This document shows positions 44,728 to 53,587 of a stretch of 64,000 nt of DNA, piece after piece. Source of the DNA: Deltaproteobacteria bacterium ADurb.Bin151. GTDB taxonomy: Bacteria; Desulfobacterota; Syntrophia; Syntrophales; Smithellaceae. Each line of letters starts with the position of its first letter. The stretch's first letter is position 1. The stretch is from NCBI GenBank assembly GCA_002070455.1, contig MWDG01000007.1:1-64000 (forward strand), in the 5' to 3' direction. A program made the translations under genes and the position numbers. Below the pieces are notes generated by a model, which worked only from the letters and a program-made list of their open reading frames with translations, made no database searches and was not told where the DNA came from.

Positions 44728-45798
44728 ATGAAGAAATTATCCTTTCATCCCTGTGGCAACTATCATGAAAATTACAACCAGGAATTGGCCATTTTTGAGA
44801 CATGGTTTGGACGGGTCAGCCTGGGCGTTTTTCTGCTGCTTCTTTTCGGAGTAGCGCCTTTTGTTTTGAGTCCGTACCTTCTGTATGTCGTTAACACTAT
44901 TGGGATACTGGCGATTGCCGCAATCGGGCTCAATATCCTCGTCGGTTACACCGGACAGATTTCCCTGGGGCATGGAGCGTTTTTCGGAGTCGGTGCCTAT
45001 GCGGCAGCAATTCTGGCAACCCGTCTGGAAGTGCCGTTTTATCTTTCCATTCCTGCCGCCGGTTTGATTACGGCCATGATCGGCATGGTCTTTGGCATCC
45101 CGTCCGGCAGACTGAAAGGATTATATCTGACCATTGCGACACTGGCCGGACAGATCATCATTGAATATGTCCTGATCCAATGGGAAAGCCTGACCAAGGG
45201 AACCATGGGGATCACATTGCCCGCACCTAAGATCTTCGGTTGGACGATTGCCGGTGACAAAACCTTTTTCTTTTTTATTTTTGCATGTATGGTTGCCATG
45301 ACGTGGTTTGCCGTAAATATTATCCGCAGTAAATATGGAAGAGCATTTATTGCTATCCGGGACAATGACCGTGCGGCAGAAGGAATGGGGATCCCCATTT
45401 TCAAATATAAGCTGCTGTCGTTTGGGATCAGTTCGTTTTACGCCGGTTTTGCAGGGGCTCTCTGGGCATACTACATGGTCAGCATCACAACGGAACCGTT
45501 TAACCTGGGACTTTCCGTGGAATTTATTGCCATGGTCATTATCGGAGGGATGGGAAATATCCCCGGAGCGATTTTCGGAGCGACATTCATCACCATCCTC
45601 AATGAGATTTTAAGATACACGACGGGGCTGCTGATGAATGTTGGAGTGATTACCAGTATGGGTCTGAACATGGCGCCGCTCAAAGAATTTGTTTTTGGCC
45701 TGGCCATTGTTCTGTTTATTCTGCTGGAGCCGAAAGGCATTGCGGAACTATGGAGGATTCTGCGTTCCTATTTCAGGCTCTGGCCGTTTTCCTATTAG
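44728..45798 (+). CDS. livM: LivM-type ABC transporter permease
   Basis: 356 residues with 9-10 hydrophobic helices after a 30-residue N-terminal extension. LivM features: NILVGYTGQISLGHGAFFG, IAIRDNDRAAEGMGI, and MVIIGGMGNIPGAIFGATF. It is the second half of the channel, 15 bases after livH. Confidence 0.93.
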   Translation: MKKLSFHPCGNYHENYNQELAIFETWFGRVSLGVFLLLLFGVAPFVLSPYLLYVVNTIGILAIAAIGLNILVGYTGQISLGHGAFFGVGAYAAAILATRLEVPFYLSIPAAGLITAMIGMVFGIPSGRLKGLYLTIATLAGQIIIEYVLIQWESLTKGTMGITLPAPKIFGWTIAGDKTFFFFIFACMVAMTWFAVNIIRSKYGRAFIAIRDNDRAAEGMGIPIFKYKLLSFGISSFYAGFAGALWAYYMVSITTEPFNLGLSVEFIAMVIIGGMGNIPGAIFGATFITILNEILRYTTGLLMNVGVITSMGLNMAPLKEFVFGLAIVLFILLEPKGIAELWRILRSYFRLWPFSY

Positions 45799-45852
45799 CA
45801 TGGCATAAACATTCCATGAATGTGTTTGACCCGTTGAATCGGGTAAGGATCA

Positions 45853-46656
45853 ATGATGAGTGAAATTTTACTGCAGTTAAACAATATTTCCGTTGTTTAT
45901 TCCAACGTCATCCAGGTGCTCAAGGGGGTATCGCTGAGTGTGGAGCAGGGGCATATCGTTTCGTTGCTGGGAAGCAACGGAGCGGGGAAAACCACGACGC
46001 TCAAGGCGATTTCAGGTCTGCTGAAACCCGAAAACGGTGAAGTAACCGACGGTGACATTATCTACAATGGTGTGAACATACAAAACCAGGCCCCTGAATT
46101 TATCACGCGGCAGGGCATCATTCAGGTACTGGAAGGCCGCCAGCCGTTCAAATACCTGACGATTGAGGAAAATCTTCGTGTCGGCACGGCCACAAGGCCG
46201 GGCAAGCCCTATAAAGAGGATCTGGAAAGGGTCTATCATTATTTCCCTCCGCTGGTGAAAAGAAGAAAGTCGCTGGCGGGATACTGCAGCGGCGGGGAAC
46301 TGCAGATGCTGGTCATCGGCCGCGCCCTGATGGCGCATCCGCAGTTGCTGATGCTTGATGAACCTTCGCTGGGACTGGCGCCTTTGGTTGTCCAGGAGAT
46401 CTTCCGCATCATTAAAAAAATAAACGAGGAACATGACACCACCATTGTGCTTGTCGAGCAGAATGCAAATATGGCGCTTCAGGTTGCTCACTACGGCTAT
46501 GTGATGGAAAATGGGAAAATTGTTATGGAGGGGACTTCCAGAGAATTGTCCGACAATCCCGATGTCAAAGAATTTTACCTGGGTATGGCAGCCTCGGGTA
46601 TCGCCAAATCTTATAAAGACGTGAAAGCCTATCGCCGTCGAAAGCGCTGGCTGTGA
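45853..46656 (+). CDS. livF: LivF-type ABC transporter ATPase
   Basis: 267 residues. Walker A GSNGAGKTT, signature YCSGGELQMLVIGRAL, Walker B LLMLDEPSLGLAP, and H-loop-equivalent region VLVEQNANMAL. GLAP and the RQGIIQVLEGR segment mark LivF. The C-terminus extends about 20 basic residues (DVKAYRRRKRWL) beyond the usual end. It overlaps a GTG at 46653 but the next gene's true start is 46668. Confidence 0.93.
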   Translation: MMSEILLQLNNISVVYSNVIQVLKGVSLSVEQGHIVSLLGSNGAGKTTTLKAISGLLKPENGEVTDGDIIYNGVNIQNQAPEFITRQGIIQVLEGRQPFKYLTIEENLRVGTATRPGKPYKEDLERVYHYFPPLVKRRKSLAGYCSGGELQMLVIGRALMAHPQLLMLDEPSLGLAPLVVQEIFRIIKKINEEHDTTIVLVEQNANMALQVAHYGYVMENGKIVMEGTSRELSDNPDVKEFYLGMAASGIAKSYKDVKAYRRRKRWL

Positions 46657-46667
46657 AAGAGGGAACG

Positions 46668-47921
46668 ATGAAAAAATATTTTGACAGCAGAGAAAAATCC
46701 TCATTAAAAGATAGAAAGGAACGACAGGACCAGGCGCTTTCCGCTATGGTCAAGCTGGGCTATCGAAAGTCCGCCCGACTCAGACAAATCCTTAATGCTT
46801 GTAAAATCGACCCCGCCCGACTCAGAACACGGGAAGACCTGGAAGTTCTGCCTGTAACCAGCCGCGAAAAGCTCGTGGAAATGGAGATGCGAGACATCCC
46901 CTACGCGGGGCTGGAAAACTCATCGGCGGCCATCGACCGTATTTTTACTTCACCGGGACCGGTTTACGAACCGCATCTGTCCGAATCGGATTTCCTGTGG
47001 GCAAGGGCGTTTTGCGCTGCCGGCATCGGGCCTGCTGATATTGCTCTGAACGCTTTTTCTTATCACCTGGTCGCTGCGGGGCTCACGTTTCACAACGGCC
47101 TGCGTAAAGTCGGCGCGACGGTTGTTCCATCCGGAACATCATCTTCTCAAATTCAGGTGCAGTTAATCAAGGATTTGAAGGTGACGGCCTATGTCGGCAC
47201 ACCCAGCTTTTTAATGTCGATTATCGAAAAATCCAAAGAAATGGGTTTTCATTTCAGGAAAGATTTCCATGTCAGAAAAGCCTGTTTTGCCGCCGAACCC
47301 CTGCTGCCTTCGCTGCGGCAGGTATTTGAAAAAGAGTACGGCATCGATACTTATCAGATGTACGGAGCGACCGAGGTCGGTGATGTGGCTTATGAATGCT
47401 CACAGAAATCCGGGTGGCACATCTGCGAAGAAACGATCGTGGAAATTGTCGATCCGGCGACCGGTAAAAATGTTTTGCCCGGTGAATTAGGTGAGGTGGT
47501 GGTAACAAGGCTAAACGATATTTTCTTTCTGCTTCGCTTTGGCACAGGCGATTTATCGCGCCTGATCACTGAAAAGTGTTCATGCGGAAGAACTTCCTAC
47601 CGGCTGGCGGGTATTGCGGGAAGGGTAGGTGATGCGGTAAAAGTGCGGGGTTTGTTCATTGCCCCCAGTCAGATGAGACTGATTTCTGTGAAATTTAACA
47701 ACCTGCCGCTCCAGGCTGTAGTCAGCCGAAAAGGACATGAAGATGTTTTAACGTTAAGACTGGAAAAAAGAGATATGGAAATCGGAACAAAAGGATGGGA
47801 AGAAAAATTCAGAAAACTTTTCCGCGAAATCTGCACGGTAAAAATTGACGCTATTGAATATACGGAAACCGGAACGATTCCCCCTGACCAGAAGATCATT
47901 CTGGATTCCCGCCAGTGGTAG
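46668..47921 (+). CDS. Phenylacetate-CoA-ligase-like protein with altered P-loop
   Basis: 417 residues, the PaaK length. PaaK features: the N-terminal helix with tandem LRTREDLEVLPVTSREKL, AYVGTPSFLMSIIEK, YQMYGATEVGDVAYEC, the EIVDPATGKNVLPGELGEVVVT hairpin (by its ends), and FGTGDLSRL. The PaaK P-loop (SSGTTGKPT type) is replaced by FTSPGPVYEP, so ATP binding or chemistry may differ. Two Cys in KCSCGRTS resemble the zinc site of some relatives. Last gene of the transporter operon, after GAGGGAACG. Substrate unknown. Confidence 0.85.
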   Translation: MKKYFDSREKSSLKDRKERQDQALSAMVKLGYRKSARLRQILNACKIDPARLRTREDLEVLPVTSREKLVEMEMRDIPYAGLENSSAAIDRIFTSPGPVYEPHLSESDFLWARAFCAAGIGPADIALNAFSYHLVAAGLTFHNGLRKVGATVVPSGTSSSQIQVQLIKDLKVTAYVGTPSFLMSIIEKSKEMGFHFRKDFHVRKACFAAEPLLPSLRQVFEKEYGIDTYQMYGATEVGDVAYECSQKSGWHICEETIVEIVDPATGKNVLPGELGEVVVTRLNDIFFLLRFGTGDLSRLITEKCSCGRTSYRLAGIAGRVGDAVKVRGLFIAPSQMRLISVKFNNLPLQAVVSRKGHEDVLTLRLEKRDMEIGTKGWEEKFRKLFREICTVKIDAIEYTETGTIPPDQKIILDSRQW

Positions 47922-47927
47922 AAACCG

Positions 47928-48263
47928 TCAACACTTTTTCCCAAGTTGATAAGCGTCAATAATGGACAAGATCCATAAAGCGGCGATCAGAAGCAGCATC
48001 ATCAGGAGATAAGAAAAATCGACCGACTTCAGGGCATCAACCGATACCCGGATGATATCTGCGGGCTGGACCGTTCCTTTTTTGAAGGGTGAGGCTTGGA
48101 TAATGGCGGACCCGACGCGAACCACCGACCAAACAAGCGCAATGGATCCCATCAGCACGGGCAGAAAAAAAATCAACCCCCTTTTATAACGCTTTAGATA
48201 AAACTGTCCCCATCCTGGAAAGAGAAGAGCACTGTATAGCGCTGCTTTTTTGGCTTTGTCCAT
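47928..48263 (-). CDS. Small membrane protein (TM2/DUF5683-like)
   Basis: 111 residues. N-terminal KAALYSALLFPGWGQFYLKRYKRG is the segment seen in small TM2-type or DUF5683 proteins (given by LFPGWGQFYL). Three hydrophobic helices (about 28-52, 83-102 and the first at 8-22). Function unknown. It lies 14 bases after recJ and shares its transcript. It is convergent with the ligase gene. Confidence 0.7.
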   Translation of the reverse strand: MDKAKKAALYSALLFPGWGQFYLKRYKRGLIFFLPVLMGSIALVWSVVRVGSAIIQASPFKKGTVQPADIIRVSVDALKSVDFSYLLMMLLLIAALWILSIIDAYQLGKKC

Positions 48264-48277
48264 GGATGATCCTTTCT

Positions 48278-50017
48278 TTATGAAAGAACAGCAGCATCCT
48301 TCAATTTCAGCTGAATATCGGATGATCCATTCCAGTAATTCATCTGCGGGGAGAAAACAACGTCAAGATTCGCGCCGTTCAAGGCTCCGAGGTATTTACC
48401 CATGCCAAACCAGATGGCATTGCAGGAAGCTTCATTTGAAACCAGGTGCATTTTAAGGTGATTATTTCCGACAACAGAAGGAGACGAGGCTCTAATATTA
48501 CGAACACAAAGGATGGGTTCCGGATTATCGCAGCCGAAGGGAGCAAGCATGGAGATTTGCTGGACAAGATCCAGGTTGATGTCCTGAAGCTGACATTCCG
48601 CGTCGATGAAGGTTTGAGAAACCAATTCCGTCGATTGAACCGAATTCCGGATGATTTCATCCAGCGTGCAGGCAAATTCGTCAATATCATCCTCTTTTAT
48701 GGAGATTCCAGCTGCGCGGTAGTGGCCGCCATAGGATAAAAGCAGTGACGCGCATTGCTGCAATCCCTTGTGGATATTAAAATCAGAGACGCTTCGTCCC
48801 GAACCCTTGCCCACGCCGTCTTTTAGGCTGATAACAAAAGTCGGTCGGCTGAAAAGATCCACAAGACGAGAGGCAACGATGCCCACAACTCCCGGATGCC
48901 ATTTGTCGGATGAAAAAACCAGAGAGTTCATATTTTCCAGATCGGGATTTGCTCCCAGTTTGCCGAGAATTTCGTTAAGGATATCTCTTTCCATTGCCTG
49001 ACGCCGACGGTTATGCAAATCCAGCTTTTCCGCAAGCGGCCTCGCTTCTTCCAAATTTTCCGCCAGAAGAAGATGAACAGCATCCAAAGGGGAAGCGATT
49101 CGTCCCGCAGCGTTGATTCTGGGAATCAGGCAGAAGGAAGCTTTAAAGGAATCGATCAGTTGTCCGTCAATGCCGCTTACTTCCTTGAGTGCTTTAATCC
49201 CGGGACGTTTCCCTTCCGTGATCAATTCCAGGCCGATCTTTGCAAATATACGGTTTTCACCAACCAGCGGAGCAATATCGCCAATCGTTCCCAGCGCGAC
49301 AACATCCAAATATTCTTTGAGGTTTGGATACCGGTCGTCCTTCCAGAAACCTTCTTTGCGAAGCGTTCCCCGAAGCGCGATAAGAAAATTGAAGGCAATC
49401 CCTACACCAGCCAGGTGCTTAAATGGAAAAGAGCAGTCTGACCTGGCCGGATTGATACAGGCCACGGCATCAGGGAGCTGATCAGATATTTCATGATGAT
49501 CCAAAACAATTGTGTCGATACCAATAGACTTTGCATAAGCGATTTGTTCAATATCGGAAATTCCGCAATCCACTGTAATGATCAGTTTGACATTTTTCGA
49601 TTTAAACTCGTCGATGACCGGAGTTTTCAGTCCGTAGCCTTCCTGAACTCTGTCAGGGATGTAATAAGACACTTTACTGGTTAGTTCTTTGATGAATTTG
49701 TATAAAATGACCACGGAGGTAATTCCATCCGCGTCATAGTCACCATAGATGACAACATCTTCACCTGCATGAATCGCTTTGATCAACCGGCTAACGCCTT
49801 TTTTCATGTCCTGCATTAAGAAAGGGCTGTGTAAATCGTTGAGGGACGGATACAGATACCGGTGAGCTTCTTCCAGGCTGGAAACCTTCCGGTTCATGAT
49901 CAACTGAGAAATGATCCTGGAGATGGCAAATTCCTTCGCCAGGGATTCTTCCATATTTTGTGGGCCGGTATCTTTGAGCTTCCATTGTGTTACCGGCAAA
50001 CGTTCTTCTCGGGCCAT
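48278..50017 (-). CDS. recJ: Single-stranded-DNA-specific exonuclease RecJ
   Basis: 579 residues from 50017. An in-frame ATG at 50053 and the frame to 50080 are alternatives; neither has a clear ribosome site. The DHH and DHHA1 phosphoesterase motifs are intact: VVIYGDYDADGITS, TVDCGISD, VLDHHEISDQLPDA, and GGHYRAAGISIKEDD. It degrades single-stranded DNA 5' to 3' in recombination and mismatch repair. The C-terminal OB-fold region is present, full length. Confidence 0.95.
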   Translation of the reverse strand: MAREERLPVTQWKLKDTGPQNMEESLAKEFAISRIISQLIMNRKVSSLEEAHRYLYPSLNDLHSPFLMQDMKKGVSRLIKAIHAGEDVVIYGDYDADGITSVVILYKFIKELTSKVSYYIPDRVQEGYGLKTPVIDEFKSKNVKLIITVDCGISDIEQIAYAKSIGIDTIVLDHHEISDQLPDAVACINPARSDCSFPFKHLAGVGIAFNFLIALRGTLRKEGFWKDDRYPNLKEYLDVVALGTIGDIAPLVGENRIFAKIGLELITEGKRPGIKALKEVSGIDGQLIDSFKASFCLIPRINAAGRIASPLDAVHLLLAENLEEARPLAEKLDLHNRRRQAMERDILNEILGKLGANPDLENMNSLVFSSDKWHPGVVGIVASRLVDLFSRPTFVISLKDGVGKGSGRSVSDFNIHKGLQQCASLLLSYGGHYRAAGISIKEDDIDEFACTLDEIIRNSVQSTELVSQTFIDAECQLQDINLDLVQQISMLAPFGCDNPEPILCVRNIRASSPSVVGNNHLKMHLVSNEASCNAIWFGMGKYLGALNGANLDVVFSPQMNYWNGSSDIQLKLKDAAVLS

Positions 50018-50131
50018 ACATTCATCTTTAATATTATTTTCTTTTTTTATCATATCAGTGCGAAATCCTATGTCAAGCATTCATTGATCATCTTGATCTT
50101 TAAAACAATAAATGGTAGCTTAAAACAAGGA

Positions 50132-50365
50132 ATGCAAAGAAAATGGTTTAAAATAAAAGCAAGCGATATTGCGCTTTTACAGTTTATACTGGAAGGATAC
50201 GAGGGGCTGGTTACCGTTTCCACGATTGATCCCAGAGACGCCATTATTCAGATTTCCATCATGCCGGATTTCGCGGAAGATGTGGAATGCATCCTCGAAG
50301 ATCTGAAAGAACGGTTCATGATGAAAGAAATTCCCTCCTGTCATTTACAGGTGAACCCATGCTGA
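50132..50365 (+). CDS. DUF4911-like small protein
   Basis: 77 residues. Sequence MQRKWFKIKASDIALLQFIL and MPDFAEDVECILEDLKERF fits the DUF4911 proteins found beside RNA/ribosome genes in deltaproteobacteria. Ferredoxin-like fold predicted from alternating strands and helices. The ribosome site AAGGA abuts the ATG, so the start is uncertain. It overlaps the next gene by 7 bases, suggesting translational coupling. Confidence 0.65.
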   Translation: MQRKWFKIKASDIALLQFILEGYEGLVTVSTIDPRDAIIQISIMPDFAEDVECILEDLKERFMMKEIPSCHLQVNPC

Positions 50366-51147
50366 TGCTGACTCATACCTGCCTGCTGCAGAAAATCATG
50401 GATTCATCTAATGTTAAAAAACGCGACCCCGATGTTTATATATACAATATTGCACCAGATTTGCTGACACTTCACCCGGATATAAACGCCAACCAGACTC
50501 ATTTCATCGACCGGTTTATCCTAGCGCCGCCGGACCATAAACGTACAGCATACATCATGTTTCATCTTCTGGTGGACGATCTTGCGCATTACGGGAAGAT
50601 CAGCCTTCAATGCAGGGAAGGTTTTGATCCGCATTCCGAAGGCTATACGTACGTTAAGGGCAGGCATCTTATCGAATCTATTTTAGAATTACATAAAATC
50701 ATCGGCAGGAATATCTCTTATGAAGAAGCAGCCTATCGTTCGCACTTAATCATTGAAATGATTTATGATCTGGTGATTTTAGAGCATATCCATGATGATG
50801 GCTCCATAGAACTTCTGGAAGACGCAATACACTTCACGTACGACCACAGATGTGATCAATTTTGTGAAGATATATCATGGCTTTACGGAATCCAGAAAGA
50901 ATTTGCACAAGACGTGCTGAAAAATGCCGTTTTTTACATCACAAAAGAAAGAATGAATCGGATTATGAATATTGAAGGCCGAATTCGCCTTTTTACGGAC
51001 AGATTCGGCCTGAAAAATGACAATGCGTTGTTTGCTGATGCTATTTCAACCCTGTTTCAAGATGCCCTGCAATCCATTGATAATGAGGAATTTCTTCAGC
51101 AGAGTACAGCTACCATCCGGAACTGCGGGTGGTACCCTACGGACTAG
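50359..51147 (+). CDS. Conserved protein of unknown function with a His/Asp-rich putative metal site
   Basis: 262 residues, mostly helical. Conserved-looking blocks [32 protein letters not shown] and [15 protein letters not shown] place His, Asp and Asn residues as in zinc phospholipase-C or S1/P1 nuclease metal sites. That similarity is by motif only. No signal peptide. Start at 50359 has AGGTGA and overlaps the DUF4911 gene. The 3' end overlaps rpmB by 4 bases on the opposite strand. I do not recognise the family. Confidence 0.65.
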   Translation: MLMLTHTCLLQKIMDSSNVKKRDPDVYIYNIAPDLLTLHPDINANQTHFIDRFILAPPDHKRTAYIMFHLLVDDLAHYGKISLQCREGFDPHSEGYTYVKGRHLIESILELHKIIGRNISYEEAAYRSHLIIEMIYDLVILEHIHDDGSIELLEDAIHFTYDHRCDQFCEDISWLYGIQKEFAQDVLKNAVFYITKERMNRIMNIEGRIRLFTDRFGLKNDNALFADAISTLFQDALQSIDNEEFLQQSTATIRNCGWYPTD

Positions 51148-51341
51148 CTGGCTTTTTTGACAAAACCGGAACGGATGCACTGCGTGCAGACTTTTATCCT
51201 CTTGACGGCTCCTGTTTTTTCATCAACACAGCGTAACTTTTGAAGATTAGGACGCCAGACGGTTTTGCTTTTGTTATTGGCATGACTGACATTATTGCCC
51301 ACTTGCGGCTTTTTTCCACATACGTCACAAATACGAGACAT
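51144..51341 (-). CDS. rpmB: 50S ribosomal protein L28 (bL28)
   Basis: 65 residues. The zinc-binding form: Cys5, Cys8, Cys52 and Cys55 form two CxxC pairs ([10 protein letters not shown] and VCTQCIRSG). The bL28 core [17 protein letters not shown] is clear. AAAGGAGTAAAGCC precedes the ATG. Monocistronic; the other half of the usual rpmBG pair is not here. Confidence 0.96.
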   Translation of the reverse strand: MSRICDVCGKKPQVGNNVSHANNKSKTVWRPNLQKLRCVDEKTGAVKRIKVCTQCIRSGFVKKAS

Positions 51342-51518
51342 GGCTTTACTCCTTTGAAAAAAATGTAGGTGGTTCCTAAGCTATAATAGTTTATTTTGCA
51401 AGCATTTTTTGCAATATTAAGAAAATAAAAAACCACGAGGCGATAAAACAACTACAGGTTTACGTGCACTCACGAGGGGCATCCGAACACATCAGCAAAA
51501 AATGCACAAAGGAAGAAA

Positions 51519-52268
51519 ATGAGCACGGAAAAAATTCATGCGGCAACCGTTGAGCAGATCCTGAAGCATTACAATTCTGATGAAAAGAACCGCGAATTCA
51601 GACATCTGGATATCGGCTCCGGATCCGGCGAACTCGTGCGTCATCTGAAACAATATTTGAAAACGAATGCATCCTGTTGCGACTACACTGATTCCCTGAT
51701 GAATTTACCGAATCAGCCGGTGGATATTGTTGATTTGAACACTAAAAAGGAAGTACCCTATCTGGATAACACGTTTGATATTGTGACAGCCACCGAAATT
51801 ATTGAACATCTTGAAGATTTTCGGGCCATTATGAGAGATGTTCACCGTATTTTAAAACCTGGCGGAATTTTCGTATTGAGTACTCCCAATATTTTGAACG
51901 TCAATTCAAGATTAAGGTATTTATGGTTTGGTTTCCCCAGGCTTATGGGACCGCTTCCCGTGCGCAACAGAAAAATAGAGTCCTGTGCCGGTCACATCAA
52001 TCCCACTTCTCTTTTCTACATCATGCACGCGCTTTGCGAACTGAATTTTCGGAAAATTGATTATACCGTGGACAAATATCAGCGATCGGGAATGGTTAAG
52101 CTTATTTTTCTTATTCTGCCGATAAAAATCTGGGGTTCATTCATCTGGAAAAAAGAAATAACCAAATATAAGACCATAGATGAGTCCAACCGGGAAATTG
52201 TAGAAAAACTTAATTCTGTAAAGACTCTTCTTGGGCGCACAATTATTGTGTCCGCCGTAAAAGAATGA
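51519..52268 (+). CDS. SAM-dependent methyltransferase (class I)
   Basis: 249 residues. Motif I HLDIGSGSGELVRHL, acidic motif ending DIVDLN, post-I FDIVTATEIIEHLEDFRAIM, and motif II ILKPGGIFVLSTPN are typical of Methyltransf_11/UbiE-like enzymes. The C-terminal helices include a hydrophobic segment (LIFLILPIKIWGSF), suggesting membrane association. Similar proteins methylate lipid or glycan intermediates. No ribosome site stronger than GGAAGAAA is seen. Confidence 0.87.
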   Translation: MSTEKIHAATVEQILKHYNSDEKNREFRHLDIGSGSGELVRHLKQYLKTNASCCDYTDSLMNLPNQPVDIVDLNTKKEVPYLDNTFDIVTATEIIEHLEDFRAIMRDVHRILKPGGIFVLSTPNILNVNSRLRYLWFGFPRLMGPLPVRNRKIESCAGHINPTSLFYIMHALCELNFRKIDYTVDKYQRSGMVKLIFLILPIKIWGSFIWKKEITKYKTIDESNREIVEKLNSVKTLLGRTIIVSAVKE

Positions 52269-52278
52269 CAGAGCAGAC

Positions 52279-53583
52279 CTACCGATCATTCCTCATCTGT
52301 GCAGGCTGACCCGTTGTTTCCAGCACTCTCTGCCAGACACTGCCGTGAGGATCAAGCTGCCTGCCCGATATGGCCGCGGACAGCGGCAGATGAACATATT
52401 CATTTTTCCTGAGTGCAACCAGCAGTCCTGTTTTCCCCGCCATTGCGGCGTGCACGGAGTATTGTCCCAGAGAACTGCAATAAATGCTGTCCGAGGCGTT
52501 AGCCGGGACGGAACGAATCAGATAACTGGGCTCAATATATTTCAGATTGATTTCCATGTTGATTTCACGGAAATGCCGGGTAATGGCATTTTTCAGAAAC
52601 AGGCCGATGTCCTGAAGACGGATATTTCCCGAGGCATCCGTTTTTTGTTCGCATGAATCCTGTTTCATCAGTTCCTGGCCTGCGCCCTCCGCCACCAGAA
52701 TAACCGCGTGACCTCGCTTCCGCATTCTGTTTTCGAGTGCCCTTAGGAATCCCCTTTCTCCATCGAGCTCAAACCCGACTTCGGGAATCAGCACAAAATT
52801 TGCGTCTCCCTGTGCCAGCGCAGCAGTGGCCGTAATATAGCCGGACAGACGGCCCATGATTTTCACCAGCCCGATGCCGTTAAATGCACCCTTGGCTTCC
52901 ACATGTGCGCTGCGCACTGCTTCTACGGTTTTATCGATGGCCGTGTCAAATCCGAAGGTTTTTTCAATCAGGTTCAGATCGTTGTCAATGGTTTTGGGGA
53001 TTCCGATAACAGAAATTAGCGCTCTTCTTTCAGTAATTTCCGCTGTTAATTTTTCAGCGGCCCTCATGGTTCCGTCGCCGCCGACACAGAAAAGAATATT
53101 GACATTGAGGCTCTCCAGATAATCCACCATCACTTTTGCATCCTGAGGACCACGGGATGACGAAAGAATACTTCCTCCAATATGGGTGATGTCCTTCACA
53201 TAGTCGGGAGTAAGCTTTACAGGTTTGTCCCCGTAACCCGGATTCAGACCGCGCAGCCCATATTTAATTCCCAGAATATTTTTCACACCGTAGCGGTAAA
53301 ACAGGGTCATGGTTACTGAACGGATTACATCGTTGATACCGGGGCAGAGACCGCCGCATGTAACAATAGCGGCCTTTGTCTGGTCTGGATGAAAAAAAAT
53401 CTTTTCCCGGGGGCCGGCGGGTTCAACAGACAGAGGCTTTCCTTGGGGCTCTTTGATTCTCGCATATTCGGCAAGGCGGGTATGAAATAGAATCCTGTCC
53501 TGATCGTTGACGAAATTACTTATGTTCAGGGGGGACTCCACCTGGCAGATTCCAAGGTTCGCAATTTTGAAACGATTGTTCAT
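52279..53583 (-). CDS. 6-phosphofructokinase, group with GGDGT and PKTIDND motifs
   Basis: 434 residues from 53583 (GGAGTTGATGTT). PFK blocks: VTCGGLCPGINDVIR, FCVGGDGTMRAAEKL, IPKTIDNDLNLI, and MGRLSGYITATAAL. GGDG (Gly at the second acidic position) points to ATP, while Lys in PKTIDND occurs in PPi- and plant-type enzymes. Phosphoryl donor is therefore uncertain. It phosphorylates fructose-6-phosphate. It starts 4 bases after the oxidoreductase gene and is probably co-translated with it. Confidence 0.92.
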   Translation of the reverse strand: MNNRFKIANLGICQVESPLNISNFVNDQDRILFHTRLAEYARIKEPQGKPLSVEPAGPREKIFFHPDQTKAAIVTCGGLCPGINDVIRSVTMTLFYRYGVKNILGIKYGLRGLNPGYGDKPVKLTPDYVKDITHIGGSILSSSRGPQDAKVMVDYLESLNVNILFCVGGDGTMRAAEKLTAEITERRALISVIGIPKTIDNDLNLIEKTFGFDTAIDKTVEAVRSAHVEAKGAFNGIGLVKIMGRLSGYITATAALAQGDANFVLIPEVGFELDGERGFLRALENRMRKRGHAVILVAEGAGQELMKQDSCEQKTDASGNIRLQDIGLFLKNAITRHFREINMEINLKYIEPSYLIRSVPANASDSIYCSSLGQYSVHAAMAGKTGLLVALRKNEYVHLPLSAAISGRQLDPHGSVWQRVLETTGQPAQMRNDR

Positions 53584-53587
53584 AACA

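Noticed and set aside
46012-46704. 230-codon frame antisense to livF
   Set aside because: The plus strand encodes an intact LivF with all ABC motifs. The antisense product is low-complexity and has no start signal.
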